Shown in pieces: positions 1 to 7,036 of a DNA stretch of 32,722 bases (within the stretch, counting starts at the first letter, position 1; each line of letters starts with the position of its first letter). The notes beneath the pieces were generated by a model that saw only the letters and a list, made by a program, of their open reading frames with translations, was not told the DNA's origin and did no database searches. Made by a program: the position numbers and the translations under genes. This stretch comes from Ruminococcaceae bacterium UBA5891 (GTDB taxonomy: Bacteria; Bacillota; Clostridia; Oscillospirales; Acutalibacteraceae), in the NCBI GenBank assembly GCA_002431945.1, contig DJET01000013.1, forward strand, positions 1 through 32,722, written 5' to 3'.

Positions 1-49
1 TTTAATTTTCAAGGTCCGTTTGCCGCCCTCTTTTTCAGAGCGCCTGATT

Positions 50-78
50 ATAATACCACATCCACTCCCCTTTGTCAA
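50..78 (-). promoter_or_regulatory. Strong sigma-A promoter firing off the left edge
   Basis: Read on the minus strand there is a perfect -35 TTGACA (73-78), a 17-bp spacer and a -10 TATTAT (50-55). Transcription would start near 43 and leave the window. Just upstream, three A-tracts (plus-strand T runs at 82-88, 93-98 and 103-109) are spaced 11 and 10 bp apart, as in an UP element or bent DNA. The transcript would contain CCTTGAAAATTAAA (1-14), which resembles the leader found ahead of 16S rRNA in many Firmicutes. The promoter is seen directly; an rRNA operon as its target is inference. Confidence 0.75.
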
Positions 79-173
79 CACTTTTTTTAAAGTTTTTTAA
101 AGTTTTTTTATTTGGTGGTATTTTCCACAATATATAGTATATATGCATTTTTCTCTTAAATATTCAAAGCTTT

Positions 174-845
174 TCATTTTATTATTCCGCGCAGCTTTGC
201 AAGAATCTTTTTTTCGGAACGCGAGACCTGCACCTGTGTCATATTAAGTATTTCAGCCGTTTTGCTTTGTGTTAATGAATTATAATATCTTAATTTAACG
301 ATCTGCTTTTCGTTTTCCGATAACTTTTCAAGCGCGAAATCCAAAAGCAGCTTATCGGATATTTCGTCTTCGGTGCTTACCGTAGGCAAATCGGTCTCGC
401 AAATACCGTCTTCGCCGTCGTAGGTAAGCGACACAGTAGGCTGGGAAGCGCATAATGCCTCGGTTATTTCCTCAGGCGATACCTCAAGCGCCGCGGCTAT
501 TTCGCAAACCGTGGGCTCCCTGCAAAGCTTTTGCTCTAACTTTTGTTTTTCACGCGCTATTTTAAGTGATAGCTCCTTTACACTTCTTGAAACCTTGACC
601 GCGCCGCCGTCGCGGAACAGCCGCCTTATTTCGCCCATTATTACAGGCACCGCATAGGTCGAAAAGCAAAGTCCTCTTTCCTTATCGAAAGCGTCGGTTG
701 CTTTTATAAGACCCATACAGCCTGCCTGATAAAGGTCGTCGTACTCTATGCCGCGCCCGGAAAAGCGCTTGCAAAGGGAATGAACCAGCCTTAAATTGCT
801 TTCTATAAAACAGTCGCGGTCGCTTTTTTCCTTTTCCTTAAGCAT
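174..845 (-). CDS. sigF: RNA polymerase sporulation sigma factor SigF
   Basis: Forespore sigma factor of 223 residues that directs RNA polymerase to early forespore genes. Region 2 (about residues 15-85) contains RLVHSLCKRF, YDDLYQAGCMGLIKATDAF and FSTYAVPVIMGEIRR. Region 4 at the C-terminus has the helix-turn-helix TQSKTAEILNMTQVQVSRSE. It is the third gene of spoIIAA-spoIIAB-sigF, which separates it from SigG. The ATG overlaps the spoIIAB stop (ATGCTTAA), so translation is probably coupled; an in-frame GTG lies two codons earlier (851) and a TAA stop just beyond it. The protein lacks roughly 20-30 residues present at the N-terminus of the 255-residue Bacillus subtilis SigF. No clear terminator follows. 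Confidence 0.95.
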   Translation of the reverse strand: MLKEKEKSDRDCFIESNLRLVHSLCKRFSGRGIEYDDLYQAGCMGLIKATDAFDKERGLCFSTYAVPVIMGEIRRLFRDGGAVKVSRSVKELSLKIAREKQKLEQKLCREPTVCEIAAALEVSPEEITEALCASQPTVSLTYDGEDGICETDLPTVSTEDEISDKLLLDFALEKLSENEKQIVKLRYYNSLTQSKTAEILNMTQVQVSRSEKKILAKLRGIIK

Positions 846-1281
846 TGACACCGTAGCGGCGGCTTATTTTTTTAGTCATTACAATGCTTGTGCCCTTGCC
901 GACGGCGGAGCGTACCCTTACGCTATCCATAAAGCTTTGCATAACCGCAAAGCCGAGTCCCGCGCGCTCGCCCCCGACCGTGGTGTAAAGCGGCTCCATT
1001 GCCTTTTCGATATTTTCAATTCCGCAGCCCGTATCGCGTATTTTTATTCTTATTACATTGTTTTCAAGCAGCTCGCCCGATATGTATATTTTACCGATTT
1101 TTTCTTTATAAGCGTGTACTATACAATTCGTTACCGCTTCGGACACGGCGGTTTTTATATCGCCTATTTCCTCAAGCGTAGGATCAAGCTGCGCCGCAAA
1201 CGACGCGATACAAGCGCGTGCAAAGCTCTCATTAGCCGATTTTGCCAAAAGGTTCATTGTAAATTTATTGTTTACCTGCAT
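838..1281 (-). CDS. spoIIAB: Anti-sigma F factor / serine kinase SpoIIAB
   Basis: Kinase of the GHKL fold that holds SigF inactive in the predivisional cell and phosphorylates SpoIIAA. At 147 residues it matches the family length (146 in B. subtilis). The N box is AVSEAVTNCIVHAY, the G1 box IRDTGCGI, and the G2 box ERAGLGFAVMQSF, followed by GKGTSI. The ATG lies one base after the spoIIAA stop (TAAAATG), with GGAGGG upstream; a longer in-frame reading to 1308 would run into spoIIAA and is not needed. It overlaps sigF at its 3' end. The partner-switching role is established for the family and the operon order supports it. Confidence 0.95.
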   Translation of the reverse strand: MQVNNKFTMNLLAKSANESFARACIASFAAQLDPTLEEIGDIKTAVSEAVTNCIVHAYKEKIGKIYISGELLENNVIRIKIRDTGCGIENIEKAMEPLYTTVGGERAGLGFAVMQSFMDSVRVRSAVGKGTSIVMTKKISRRYGVNA

Positions 1282-1282
1282 T

Positions 1283-1597
1283 TTAAATATTACCCTCCAG
1301 TTTTGCAAGCCGTTCTATGCCGGCAAGCTTCATTACCTTGTAGATTTGCGGCGATGTTCCCGTTATATGAAGCTCGCCGCCCGTTTTGGAAATATTCCTG
1401 TATCTTCCCATAACAAGCCCTATGCCCGAACTGTCCATAAAGCTTATATTTTTAAAATTAAGCACAAGGGTACTCGGCATATTAAGCTCAACCGACAAAT
1501 CTATCGCCTCTCGCATTTCTCTTGCGGTATGGTGATCCAACTCGCCTGACAGATATGCCGTCACCGTGCTTCCTGTTGTTCTTATTTCTACTGACAT
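1283..1597 (-). CDS. spoIIAA: Anti-anti-sigma factor SpoIIAA
   Basis: STAS-domain protein of 104 residues. In its unphosphorylated form it binds SpoIIAB and frees SigF. The phosphorylation site is the Ser in FMDSSGIGLVMGRY, which matches the DSSG signature around Ser58 of the B. subtilis protein. I chose the ATG at 1597 because GAGGTG lies about 6 nt upstream; an in-frame GTG three codons earlier (1606) overlaps that binding site. It is the first gene of the operon and starts just after the folC terminator. I could not find a convincing sigma-H promoter between them, so the promoter is unassigned. Confidence 0.94.
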   Translation of the reverse strand: MSVEIRTTGSTVTAYLSGELDHHTAREMREAIDLSVELNMPSTLVLNFKNISFMDSSGIGLVMGRYRNISKTGGELHITGTSPQIYKVMKLAGIERLAKLEGNI

Positions 1598-1614
1598 ATA
1601 TTTCACCTCGCAAT

Positions 1615-1655
1615 AATAAAAAAGACAAGCCTTACTTATATAATAAAGGCTTGTC
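1615..1655 (-). terminator. Rho-independent terminator of folC
   Basis: Minus-strand 10-bp perfect stem GACAAGCCTT / AAGGCTTGTC (1646-1655 and 1624-1633) with a 12-nt loop, followed by six T residues (1618-1623). It lies between the folC stop and the spoIIAA ribosome binding site, so it separates the two units. Confidence 0.88.
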
Positions 1656-1681
1656 CTTAAAAAAATTGTCGCATACGGTAA

Positions 1682-2911
1682 TCAGTTATAAAATTTTTTT
1701 AATTTTTCTCTTATTCCGCCTGCAAGATAAAGCGAGCCGAATACAAACACAGGTCCTTCTCCGGCTAAAAATCGTGATTTTTCTATTGCAATATCATAAT
1801 TTTCCGCTGTAACGCAAGGGCAATATCTGCCCGCTGCGGCGGCTAATTCTTCCCTTTCAAGCGAGCGCGGCATATTTTCCACCGTTACGGCAACAGCCGA
1901 TTTACAGTGCTTAAGCGTTTTTTCAAGCAATATTTTATAATCCTTATCGCGCATTACGCCTATAAGCGCGGTAATTTCCCCGCTGTATTTTTCCATAATT
2001 TCGGAAAGCGCCTCTGCGCCGTCCGGATTATGCGCGCCGTCAAGCACTGTAAGCGGAGATTTACAGATTATTTCCGCCCTTGCGGGGAAAAATGTTTCCG
2101 CAAGCGCTTTTTTCACCGTTTCGTACGGAATATTAAATCCGCTCGCCGCCACGGCTTCTATTGCCGTAAGCGAATTTTCGATTTGATATTTTCCGCAAAG
2201 CGACAGCGAATATTCTTTATCCTTATATATATATTCGGTGCCGCTCCCGTCGCACCTTATAACCTTAAGACGGGAAATATCGGGCGAAATATAATTTGCG
2301 GCATACTTTTTTATAACTCCTAATACCTCGCTTTTTTGATTTGCCGAAACAACCGCCGGAAAATTCTTTATTATACCGCATTTTTCGGCGGCGATTTTTT
2401 CTGCCGTATCGCCTAAGATCGCCGCATGGTCAACGCCTATTTTGGTAATAACCGCCGCGCGTACTCTTTCAATGGTATTGGTTGCGTCAAGTCTGCCGCC
2501 AAGCCCCGTTTCTGCTATAACTATATCGCATTTTTTATCGGCAAAATAAGAAAATGCCGCGGCGGTTATAAATTCAAACTCCGATAAATCGATTTTTGTT
2601 TTAATAACTCTGTCTGCATAAACGGTCAGCTCCTCTTTACCGATAAATTCGCCGTTTATTTGTATCCGTTCGCGAAAATCAATAATGTAAGGCGAAATAT
2701 AAAGTCCTGTTTTAAAGCCCGCCGTTTCAAAAATTTTTGCAAGCATAGCCGAAACAGAGCCTTTTCCGTTTGTTCCGGCTATATGTATTGCCTCAAAGCC
2801 GTTTTGCGGATTATTAAGCTTTTCAAGCGCGGCGGTTATTCTGTTTAAGCCGGCGGGCCTTTTAAAATTACCGAGAGAATGTATATAAGAAAGGGTTTCG
2901 CTGTAATTCAT
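1682..2911 (-). CDS. folC: Folylpolyglutamate synthase / dihydrofolate synthase FolC
   Basis: Mur-ligase-family enzyme that adds glutamate to folates and, in bifunctional members, to dihydropteroate. The 409-residue protein has the ATP-binding loop IHIAGTNGKGSVSAM near residue 45, the conserved TGLGGRLDATN, and LDGAHNPDGAEAL in the C-terminal domain. The start MNYSETLSYIHSL is the usual family beginning and has GGAG 8 nt upstream; the frame stays open to 2995, but nothing in that extension resembles the family. It appears to be a single-gene unit. A possible -10 (TATAAT at 2966-2971, minus) lies upstream without a good -35. Bifunctionality cannot be decided from sequence alone. Confidence 0.93.
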   Translation of the reverse strand: MNYSETLSYIHSLGNFKRPAGLNRITAALEKLNNPQNGFEAIHIAGTNGKGSVSAMLAKIFETAGFKTGLYISPYIIDFRERIQINGEFIGKEELTVYADRVIKTKIDLSEFEFITAAAFSYFADKKCDIVIAETGLGGRLDATNTIERVRAAVITKIGVDHAAILGDTAEKIAAEKCGIIKNFPAVVSANQKSEVLGVIKKYAANYISPDISRLKVIRCDGSGTEYIYKDKEYSLSLCGKYQIENSLTAIEAVAASGFNIPYETVKKALAETFFPARAEIICKSPLTVLDGAHNPDGAEALSEIMEKYSGEITALIGVMRDKDYKILLEKTLKHCKSAVAVTVENMPRSLEREELAAAAGRYCPCVTAENYDIAIEKSRFLAGEGPVFVFGSLYLAGGIREKLKKFYN

Positions 2912-3163
2912 ACCTACACTCCGTTTTACAAAATTATCCAACGTATTATTAAGGGCTTTCTGCACATTATAATAGCGGACACAGAAAGAAAACATACAAA
3001 ACAGCGCCTGTTTTAAAAAGCGCTCGGTGCTGATGCAAATGTGAGTAAGCTGTTGTCCGCAGCTTCGGGCAACGGCTTTATGCTATTGCACGAACAAAAG
3101 AAAGGGGCCGCCGCAAATGCGACGGCTTCTTTAATAACAAGCTACATATTCAAAGCTTACAGG
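2912..3163. other. Intergenic region between folC and mscS with unexplained hairpins
   Basis: About 250 bases without a credible gene. It holds the mscS terminator (3091-3126), a 5-bp hairpin AGCGC / GCGCT at 3003-3024, and a long hairpin at 3047-3078 with arms AAGCTGTTGTCCG and CGGGCAACGGCTT. That stem has 11 Watson-Crick pairs plus two G-U pairs when read as plus-strand RNA, and two A-C mismatches when read as minus-strand RNA. I could not match it to a known riboswitch; it does not show the tetrahydrofolate riboswitch core that might be expected beside folC. Confidence 0.5.
3091..3126 (-). terminator. Terminator at the end of the rimP-mscS operon
   Basis: Read on the minus strand, the stem GCCGTCGC / GCGGCGGC (8 bp with one G-U pair) with an ATTT loop (3107-3126) is followed by CCCTTTCTTTTGTT. 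It lies just downstream of the mscS stop, at the end of the long translation operon. Confidence 0.7.
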
Positions 3164-3970
3164 CTAACTGTTATCCCTGTTTTCAATATGCACGTCAAGC
3201 TGATTATACGGTATTGTAATTCCGTTTTCATCAAACGCCTTTCGTATTTCCTCAAGCATGTCAAACTTAAGCGGAAGATAATCGCTTGTTTTGCACCATA
3301 CCTGCACCGCTATATCAACCGAGCTTGCTGCGTATTCGGCAACTCTTGCAAACGGTAATTCGGGGGTTTTAAGCACCCTGCTTTCGGCGTTTGCAACCGA
3401 GATTATAACGCTTTCCGCCTTTTTTACATCATTATCGTAGCTTATTGAAAAAACAAGGTCAAGGCGGCGTATATCCTCGCTTGAGTAATCCACAATCTGG
3501 CTGTTTACAACAACCCCGTTGGGTATTACCACGTGGCGGTTATCAAGCGTTTTAAGCACGGTATGCATCATATCTATCTGCAAAACGTTGCCCTTTTCAC
3601 CGTTTATTTCAATAAAATCGCCCGTTTTAAAGCGTTTTGTTAAAAGTAAGATTATACCGCCCGCTATACTGCCAAGCGAATCCTTAAGCGCCAGTGCAAC
3701 CGCCACCGCCGCGGCGGAAAGCGCCGCCAAAAGCCCTGTTGTGGAAATTCCCAGCGCGTTGAGCGCAGAAAGAATTATTATAACGTGCAGCACGATATTT
3801 ACCGTTTTGCAAAGGAAGCTTTCAAGTGAAACGTCTACGTCTATTTTCTTAAACGAGCGCTTCATTATATTTATAACAAGCACGGTTAAATAATGCCCGG
3901 CAACAAGTATTACCGCCGCTTTTAAAAGCATCATACCCCATTTTAAAAGCTCGTCTGAGTTTATCTTCAT
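3164..3970 (-). CDS. Small-conductance mechanosensitive channel, MscS family
   Basis: Membrane channel of 268 residues that would open on membrane tension to release solutes during hypo-osmotic shock. Three hydrophobic segments lie in the first 110 residues. The third is the Ala/Gly-rich pore helix GLLAALSAAAVAVALALKD, followed by the SLGSIAGGIILLLTKRF stretch typical of MscS. A beta domain follows (GDFIEINGEKGNVLQID, then VVIPNGVVVNSQIVDYS). The ATG overlaps the ribF stop (ATGA), so it is the last gene of the rimP operon and probably translationally coupled. Its presence in a translation operon is unusual in function, and I infer no special link. YkuT- or YnaI-like naming cannot be resolved. 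Confidence 0.9.
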   Translation of the reverse strand: MKINSDELLKWGMMLLKAAVILVAGHYLTVLVINIMKRSFKKIDVDVSLESFLCKTVNIVLHVIIILSALNALGISTTGLLAALSAAAVAVALALKDSLGSIAGGIILLLTKRFKTGDFIEINGEKGNVLQIDMMHTVLKTLDNRHVVIPNGVVVNSQIVDYSSEDIRRLDLVFSISYDNDVKKAESVIISVANAESRVLKTPELPFARVAEYAASSVDIAVQVWCKTSDYLPLKFDMLEEIRKAFDENGITIPYNQLDVHIENRDNS

Positions 3971-4809
3971 AAATCGGCGCTCCTTATATCGGCGGCTATC
4001 TGTTTTTTAAGCTCTTGTACCGATGAAAATTTTTTCTCACCGCGGATAAACCTTAACAGCCGCACCGTAATTTCTTTTCCGTATATATCGCCAGAAAAGT
4101 CCTTTATAAACGTTTCGCTTATAATATAGTCGGTTTTAAACGTGGGCCGCACGCCTATATCGGTTATACCGGCGTACTCATTACCGTTTATTAAAACCGA
4201 AGACCTGTAAACCCCGAATTTAACCGGAACAAGCACATCGGGGTATTTTTGGTTAGCCGTGGGGAAGCCTAAGGTTCTGCCGCGCATATCCCCCTTTATA
4301 ACCTTTGCGGTATATGAAAACGGACTGCTTAAAAGCGAGTTTGCCCTTTCGGTTTCGCCGTTTTCAAGCAACGCCCGTATTTCGGTAGAGGATACGGTAA
4401 CGCCGCCCGCCTTAACAGGCTCGGAAATTTTCAGGGCTATACCGTTTTCGCCGCAAAAGGCTTTTAAAAGCTCTGTATCGCCTGCGGCATTTTTCCCGAA
4501 GCGGTAATTAAAGCCGCAGGAAATAAGCGACGGCGAAAACCTTTGCTTTAAAAACAACAGAAAATCACAGGCCTCCATATCGCGCACTTTGCCGAAATCA
4601 AGCGTATAAACCTCGTCCATACCGGCGACCTTAAGCGCCTTAATTTTATCCTCTGCCGTCATAAGCGCAAGCGGCCTGCCGCTTAATAAAGCTTTAGGCG
4701 GCAGTGAAAACACCACCGCCGTTTTTTTGTATTCGTGCGGCAGGTTAAGCACCGCCGTATGCCCCTTATGCACCCCGTCGAAGGTGCCGAGAGCCAAAGC
4801 TGTTTTCAT
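3967..4809 (-). CDS. ribF: Bifunctional riboflavin kinase / FAD synthetase RibF
   Basis: Converts riboflavin to FMN and FMN to FAD. The N-terminal nucleotidyltransferase domain of the 280-residue protein has LGTFDGVHKGH near the start, FNYRFGKNAAGD and VSSTEIRALL. The C-terminal kinase domain has RGRTLGFPTAN and ITDIGVRPTF. The start ATG shares one base with the truB stop (TAATG), giving coupled translation; the frame extends 11 codons further upstream inside truB, but the GTFDGVH context fits the shorter start. truB-ribF adjacency is common in bacteria. Confidence 0.95.
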   Translation of the reverse strand: MKTALALGTFDGVHKGHTAVLNLPHEYKKTAVVFSLPPKALLSGRPLALMTAEDKIKALKVAGMDEVYTLDFGKVRDMEACDFLLFLKQRFSPSLISCGFNYRFGKNAAGDTELLKAFCGENGIALKISEPVKAGGVTVSSTEIRALLENGETERANSLLSSPFSYTAKVIKGDMRGRTLGFPTANQKYPDVLVPVKFGVYRSSVLINGNEYAGITDIGVRPTFKTDYIISETFIKDFSGDIYGKEITVRLLRFIRGEKKFSSVQELKKQIAADIRSADL

Positions 4810-5708
4810 TATATTCCGTCTCCCGGATAATTTATTACACATTTAACGGCAAGCTGATCTTTCGCAATATCCGCCCTGCCTATTCCCAAAAACAGTTTTT
4901 CGCATTTAACCCTTACAAGCTCGTTTTCGGTAAGATCTATTCCTTTAAGGCGCTCAAATCCGAGCTGACCGCCGTTTGAAAACCGAACGGCCTGCTTTTT
5001 TGTAACCTGCACCTCTTTTAAGTATTCAACCGCTTTTTCCTCGCTTAAAATATATTCGCTTATATTCTGCTCGGTTAAAGCTTCGGGAGAAATACACTGA
5101 GAAAGCGAAAAACCGCCCGTATATGTGCGGCATAATGAGGAAAGGCAGGCGCCGCAGCCTAAAAATTCGCCTATATCGCGCGCAAGCGACCTTATATATG
5201 TTCCCTTAGATACGTGAAAATTTACGGTAAATTCGTTTTTTTCGTTAATGTAAGAAACAACATCAGCCGAAAACACCGTAACCCTGCGTTCCGGTACTTC
5301 TACCGTTTCGCCCTTTCTTGCAAGGGTATAAAGCCGCACTCCGTCTTTTTTAAGGGCGCTGTAAGCCGGCGGGCGCTGCATTATTTCGCCGGTAAAATGC
5401 GATACCGCATTATTAAGCCGTTCGCTTGTAACGTTTACTTCACCGTTTTTTATTACGGTGCCCGTAATATCGTCCGTATCGGTGGCAACTCCTAAGCGGA
5501 CAGTTGCGGTATAGCGCTTGTCCGCGTCTAACATTAAGCCCGACAATGCCGTCGCCCTGCCTAAAAGCACGGGTAAAACCCCCGTAGCCATAGGATCAAG
5601 AGTGCCTGTATGCCCTACGCGCTTTTCATGCGCGGCGCGCTTGATTTTAGCCACTGCACCGAACGAGGTAATACCCATGGGCTTATCGAGCAGTATCAGA
5701 CCCTGCAT
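4809..5708 (-). CDS. truB: tRNA pseudouridine(55) synthase TruB
   Basis: Makes pseudouridine 55 in the T loop of tRNAs. The 299-residue protein begins QGLILLDKPMGITSF and has the catalytic Asp in GHTGTLDPMATGVLP (about residue 38), then RPPAYSALKKDGVRLY and GTYIRSLARDIGE. The C-terminal part (from about 225) is a PUA-like RNA-binding region. The ATG has GGAGGAA 5 nt upstream and overlaps the end of nrnA by 26 bases. It sits between nrnA and ribF in the rimP operon. Confidence 0.96.
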   Translation of the reverse strand: MQGLILLDKPMGITSFGAVAKIKRAAHEKRVGHTGTLDPMATGVLPVLLGRATALSGLMLDADKRYTATVRLGVATDTDDITGTVIKNGEVNVTSERLNNAVSHFTGEIMQRPPAYSALKKDGVRLYTLARKGETVEVPERRVTVFSADVVSYINEKNEFTVNFHVSKGTYIRSLARDIGEFLGCGACLSSLCRTYTGGFSLSQCISPEALTEQNISEYILSEEKAVEYLKEVQVTKKQAVRFSNGGQLGFERLKGIDLTENELVRVKCEKLFLGIGRADIAKDQLAVKCVINYPGDGI

Positions 5709-6687
5709 AGGCTTCCTCCATAACGGTCTTTACGGCATTAAGCACGGTTTCCTTAACCTCGTTAAGCTCGCCCTTTACCGAGGCGCCTGCCGCGCCCTTA
5801 TGACCGCCGCCGCCCAAAAGCTTGCAAATTTCAGACGCGTCAAGCGGCGGATATGTGCGAAGCGACACCTTAAACTCCCTGTCGTCGGTTTGCTTTATGG
5901 TAACGCCCGCGCAAACTCCCTCAACACTTCTTGAAATAACCGCTATACCCTCAAGCTCGGTTCCGCTGCAGCCCGTTTTCTGCTGCATTTCGGCAGTTAC
6001 GGGCAAAATTATGCACTTACCGCCGAAATGAAATTCCGAGGCGTCAAGCACCATTCTTTCAAGTTCTAAGAGCTTGCGCGATTTGGTGTCAAACATAATG
6101 CGGTTTATTTCGGGCGCGTCGATATTATACTCATAAAGCTGAGCGGTTATAATATGCGTTTTAGCGGTAACGTTTGTGTATTTAAAGCAGCCTGTATCGG
6201 TAGCGATGCCGGTATAAAGCGCTTTTGCGGTTATGTCGTTAATATTCACCTTCATAAGGCACAAAAGCTCGTACATACTTTCGGCGGTTGCCGCCGCGTC
6301 TGCGTCCAAATAAAGGTTTTTTGCGTACCTTACGTTTGAAATGTGATGATCGATATTAAGGTCCACTATATCGCCGAATTCCTCTTCCAATCCGCCGAGC
6401 AGCTTTTTATCCGCAACGTCTACGGCTATTACCGTAGCGTTTTCCCTTTGAACGTGGTCGGTTTTTCTTGCAAAATAATTATATTTTTCGGGTATAACGT
6501 CCGGACAGATAACGCACGCCTTTTTGCCTATTTCGTTAAGCCCGTAATAAAGAGCGTAAGCAGAGCCCAGCGTATCGCCGTCGGGCGAGGCGTGTGTTAA
6601 AATAATATAATTATCGTGCTTTTTTAAAAATCTTGCGGTCTGCCTTAAGGTAAGCTCACGGCAGCCGTCGTTAATTTTATTTCTCAT
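5683..6687 (-). CDS. nrnA: DHH-family phosphoesterase, NrnA-type oligoribonuclease / pAp phosphatase
   Basis: Bifunctional enzymes of this family degrade very short RNAs and pNpN dinucleotides and dephosphorylate 3'-phosphoadenosine 5'-phosphate. The 334-residue protein has the metal motifs ASPDGDTLGSA, AVDVAD and NIDHHISN, then DTGCFKYTNVTAKTH. The C-terminal DHHA1 domain ends with GGGGHKGAAGAS. I chose the ATG at 6687, overlapping the end of rbfA, with GGTGGAG upstream; a TTG at 6705 is also possible. The rbfA-nrnA-truB order is a known Firmicutes arrangement. Substrate preference cannot be read from the sequence. Confidence 0.9.
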   Translation of the reverse strand: MRNKINDGCRELTLRQTARFLKKHDNYIILTHASPDGDTLGSAYALYYGLNEIGKKACVICPDVIPEKYNYFARKTDHVQRENATVIAVDVADKKLLGGLEEEFGDIVDLNIDHHISNVRYAKNLYLDADAAATAESMYELLCLMKVNINDITAKALYTGIATDTGCFKYTNVTAKTHIITAQLYEYNIDAPEINRIMFDTKSRKLLELERMVLDASEFHFGGKCIILPVTAEMQQKTGCSGTELEGIAVISRSVEGVCAGVTIKQTDDREFKVSLRTYPPLDASEICKLLGGGGHKGAAGASVKGELNEVKETVLNAVKTVMEEAYAGSDTAR

Positions 6688-7036
6688 TTTTTTCTTCTCC
6701 ACCAAACGATTCGATTATGCGGGAAATATTGGCGCTTTGCTCAATCGAATCATCTGCAACGAAACGAAGTTCGGGAACCTTTCTGAGCGTCAGGCGCGCG
6801 CCCAGCTCTTTTCTTAAAAATCCTGCAGCGCCCTTAAGCGCCTTTACCGAGGCTACGGTTGTTTCGTAGCCCTCGATGGCGCTTACATATACGGTGGCGT
6901 AAGAAAGATCGCCCGAAACATCTACCTTAACTATGCTTAAAAGCTTACTTACGCGCGGATCCTTTATTTCTCTTAAAAGCTCCGACAGCGCAATTTTGAT
7001 ATCTGACGTAATACGGTTAATTTTGTATCCTGCCAT
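6677..7036 (-). CDS. rbfA: 30S ribosome-binding factor RbfA
   Basis: Small KH-fold protein of 119 residues that binds immature 30S subunits and aids 16S rRNA 5'-end maturation. Features are the opening KINRITSDIKIALSELLREI, then the KDPRVSKLLSIVKVDVSGDL core and LRKVPELRFVADDSIEQSANI near the C-terminus. The ATG shares one base with the infB stop (TAATG), so translation is coupled, and the 3' end overlaps nrnA. Confidence 0.94.
   Translation of the reverse strand: MAGYKINRITSDIKIALSELLREIKDPRVSKLLSIVKVDVSGDLSYATVYVSAIEGYETTVASVKALKGAAGFLRKELGARLTLRKVPELRFVADDSIEQSANISRIIESFGGEEKNEK

Noticed and set aside
796..1413. A 205-codon open frame on the plus strand opposite sigF and spoIIAB
   Set aside because: It runs antisense to three well-supported genes and has low-complexity, aromatic-rich sequence with no recognisable motif.
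1598..1681. Sigma-H promoter for spoIIA
   Set aside because: An AAGGACAAG stretch lies on the minus strand, but no GAAT-type -10 follows at the right distance and it is part of the folC terminator.
2912..3106. Tetrahydrofolate riboswitch upstream of folC
   Set aside because: I could not find its conserved core in the leader; only unrelated hairpins are present.
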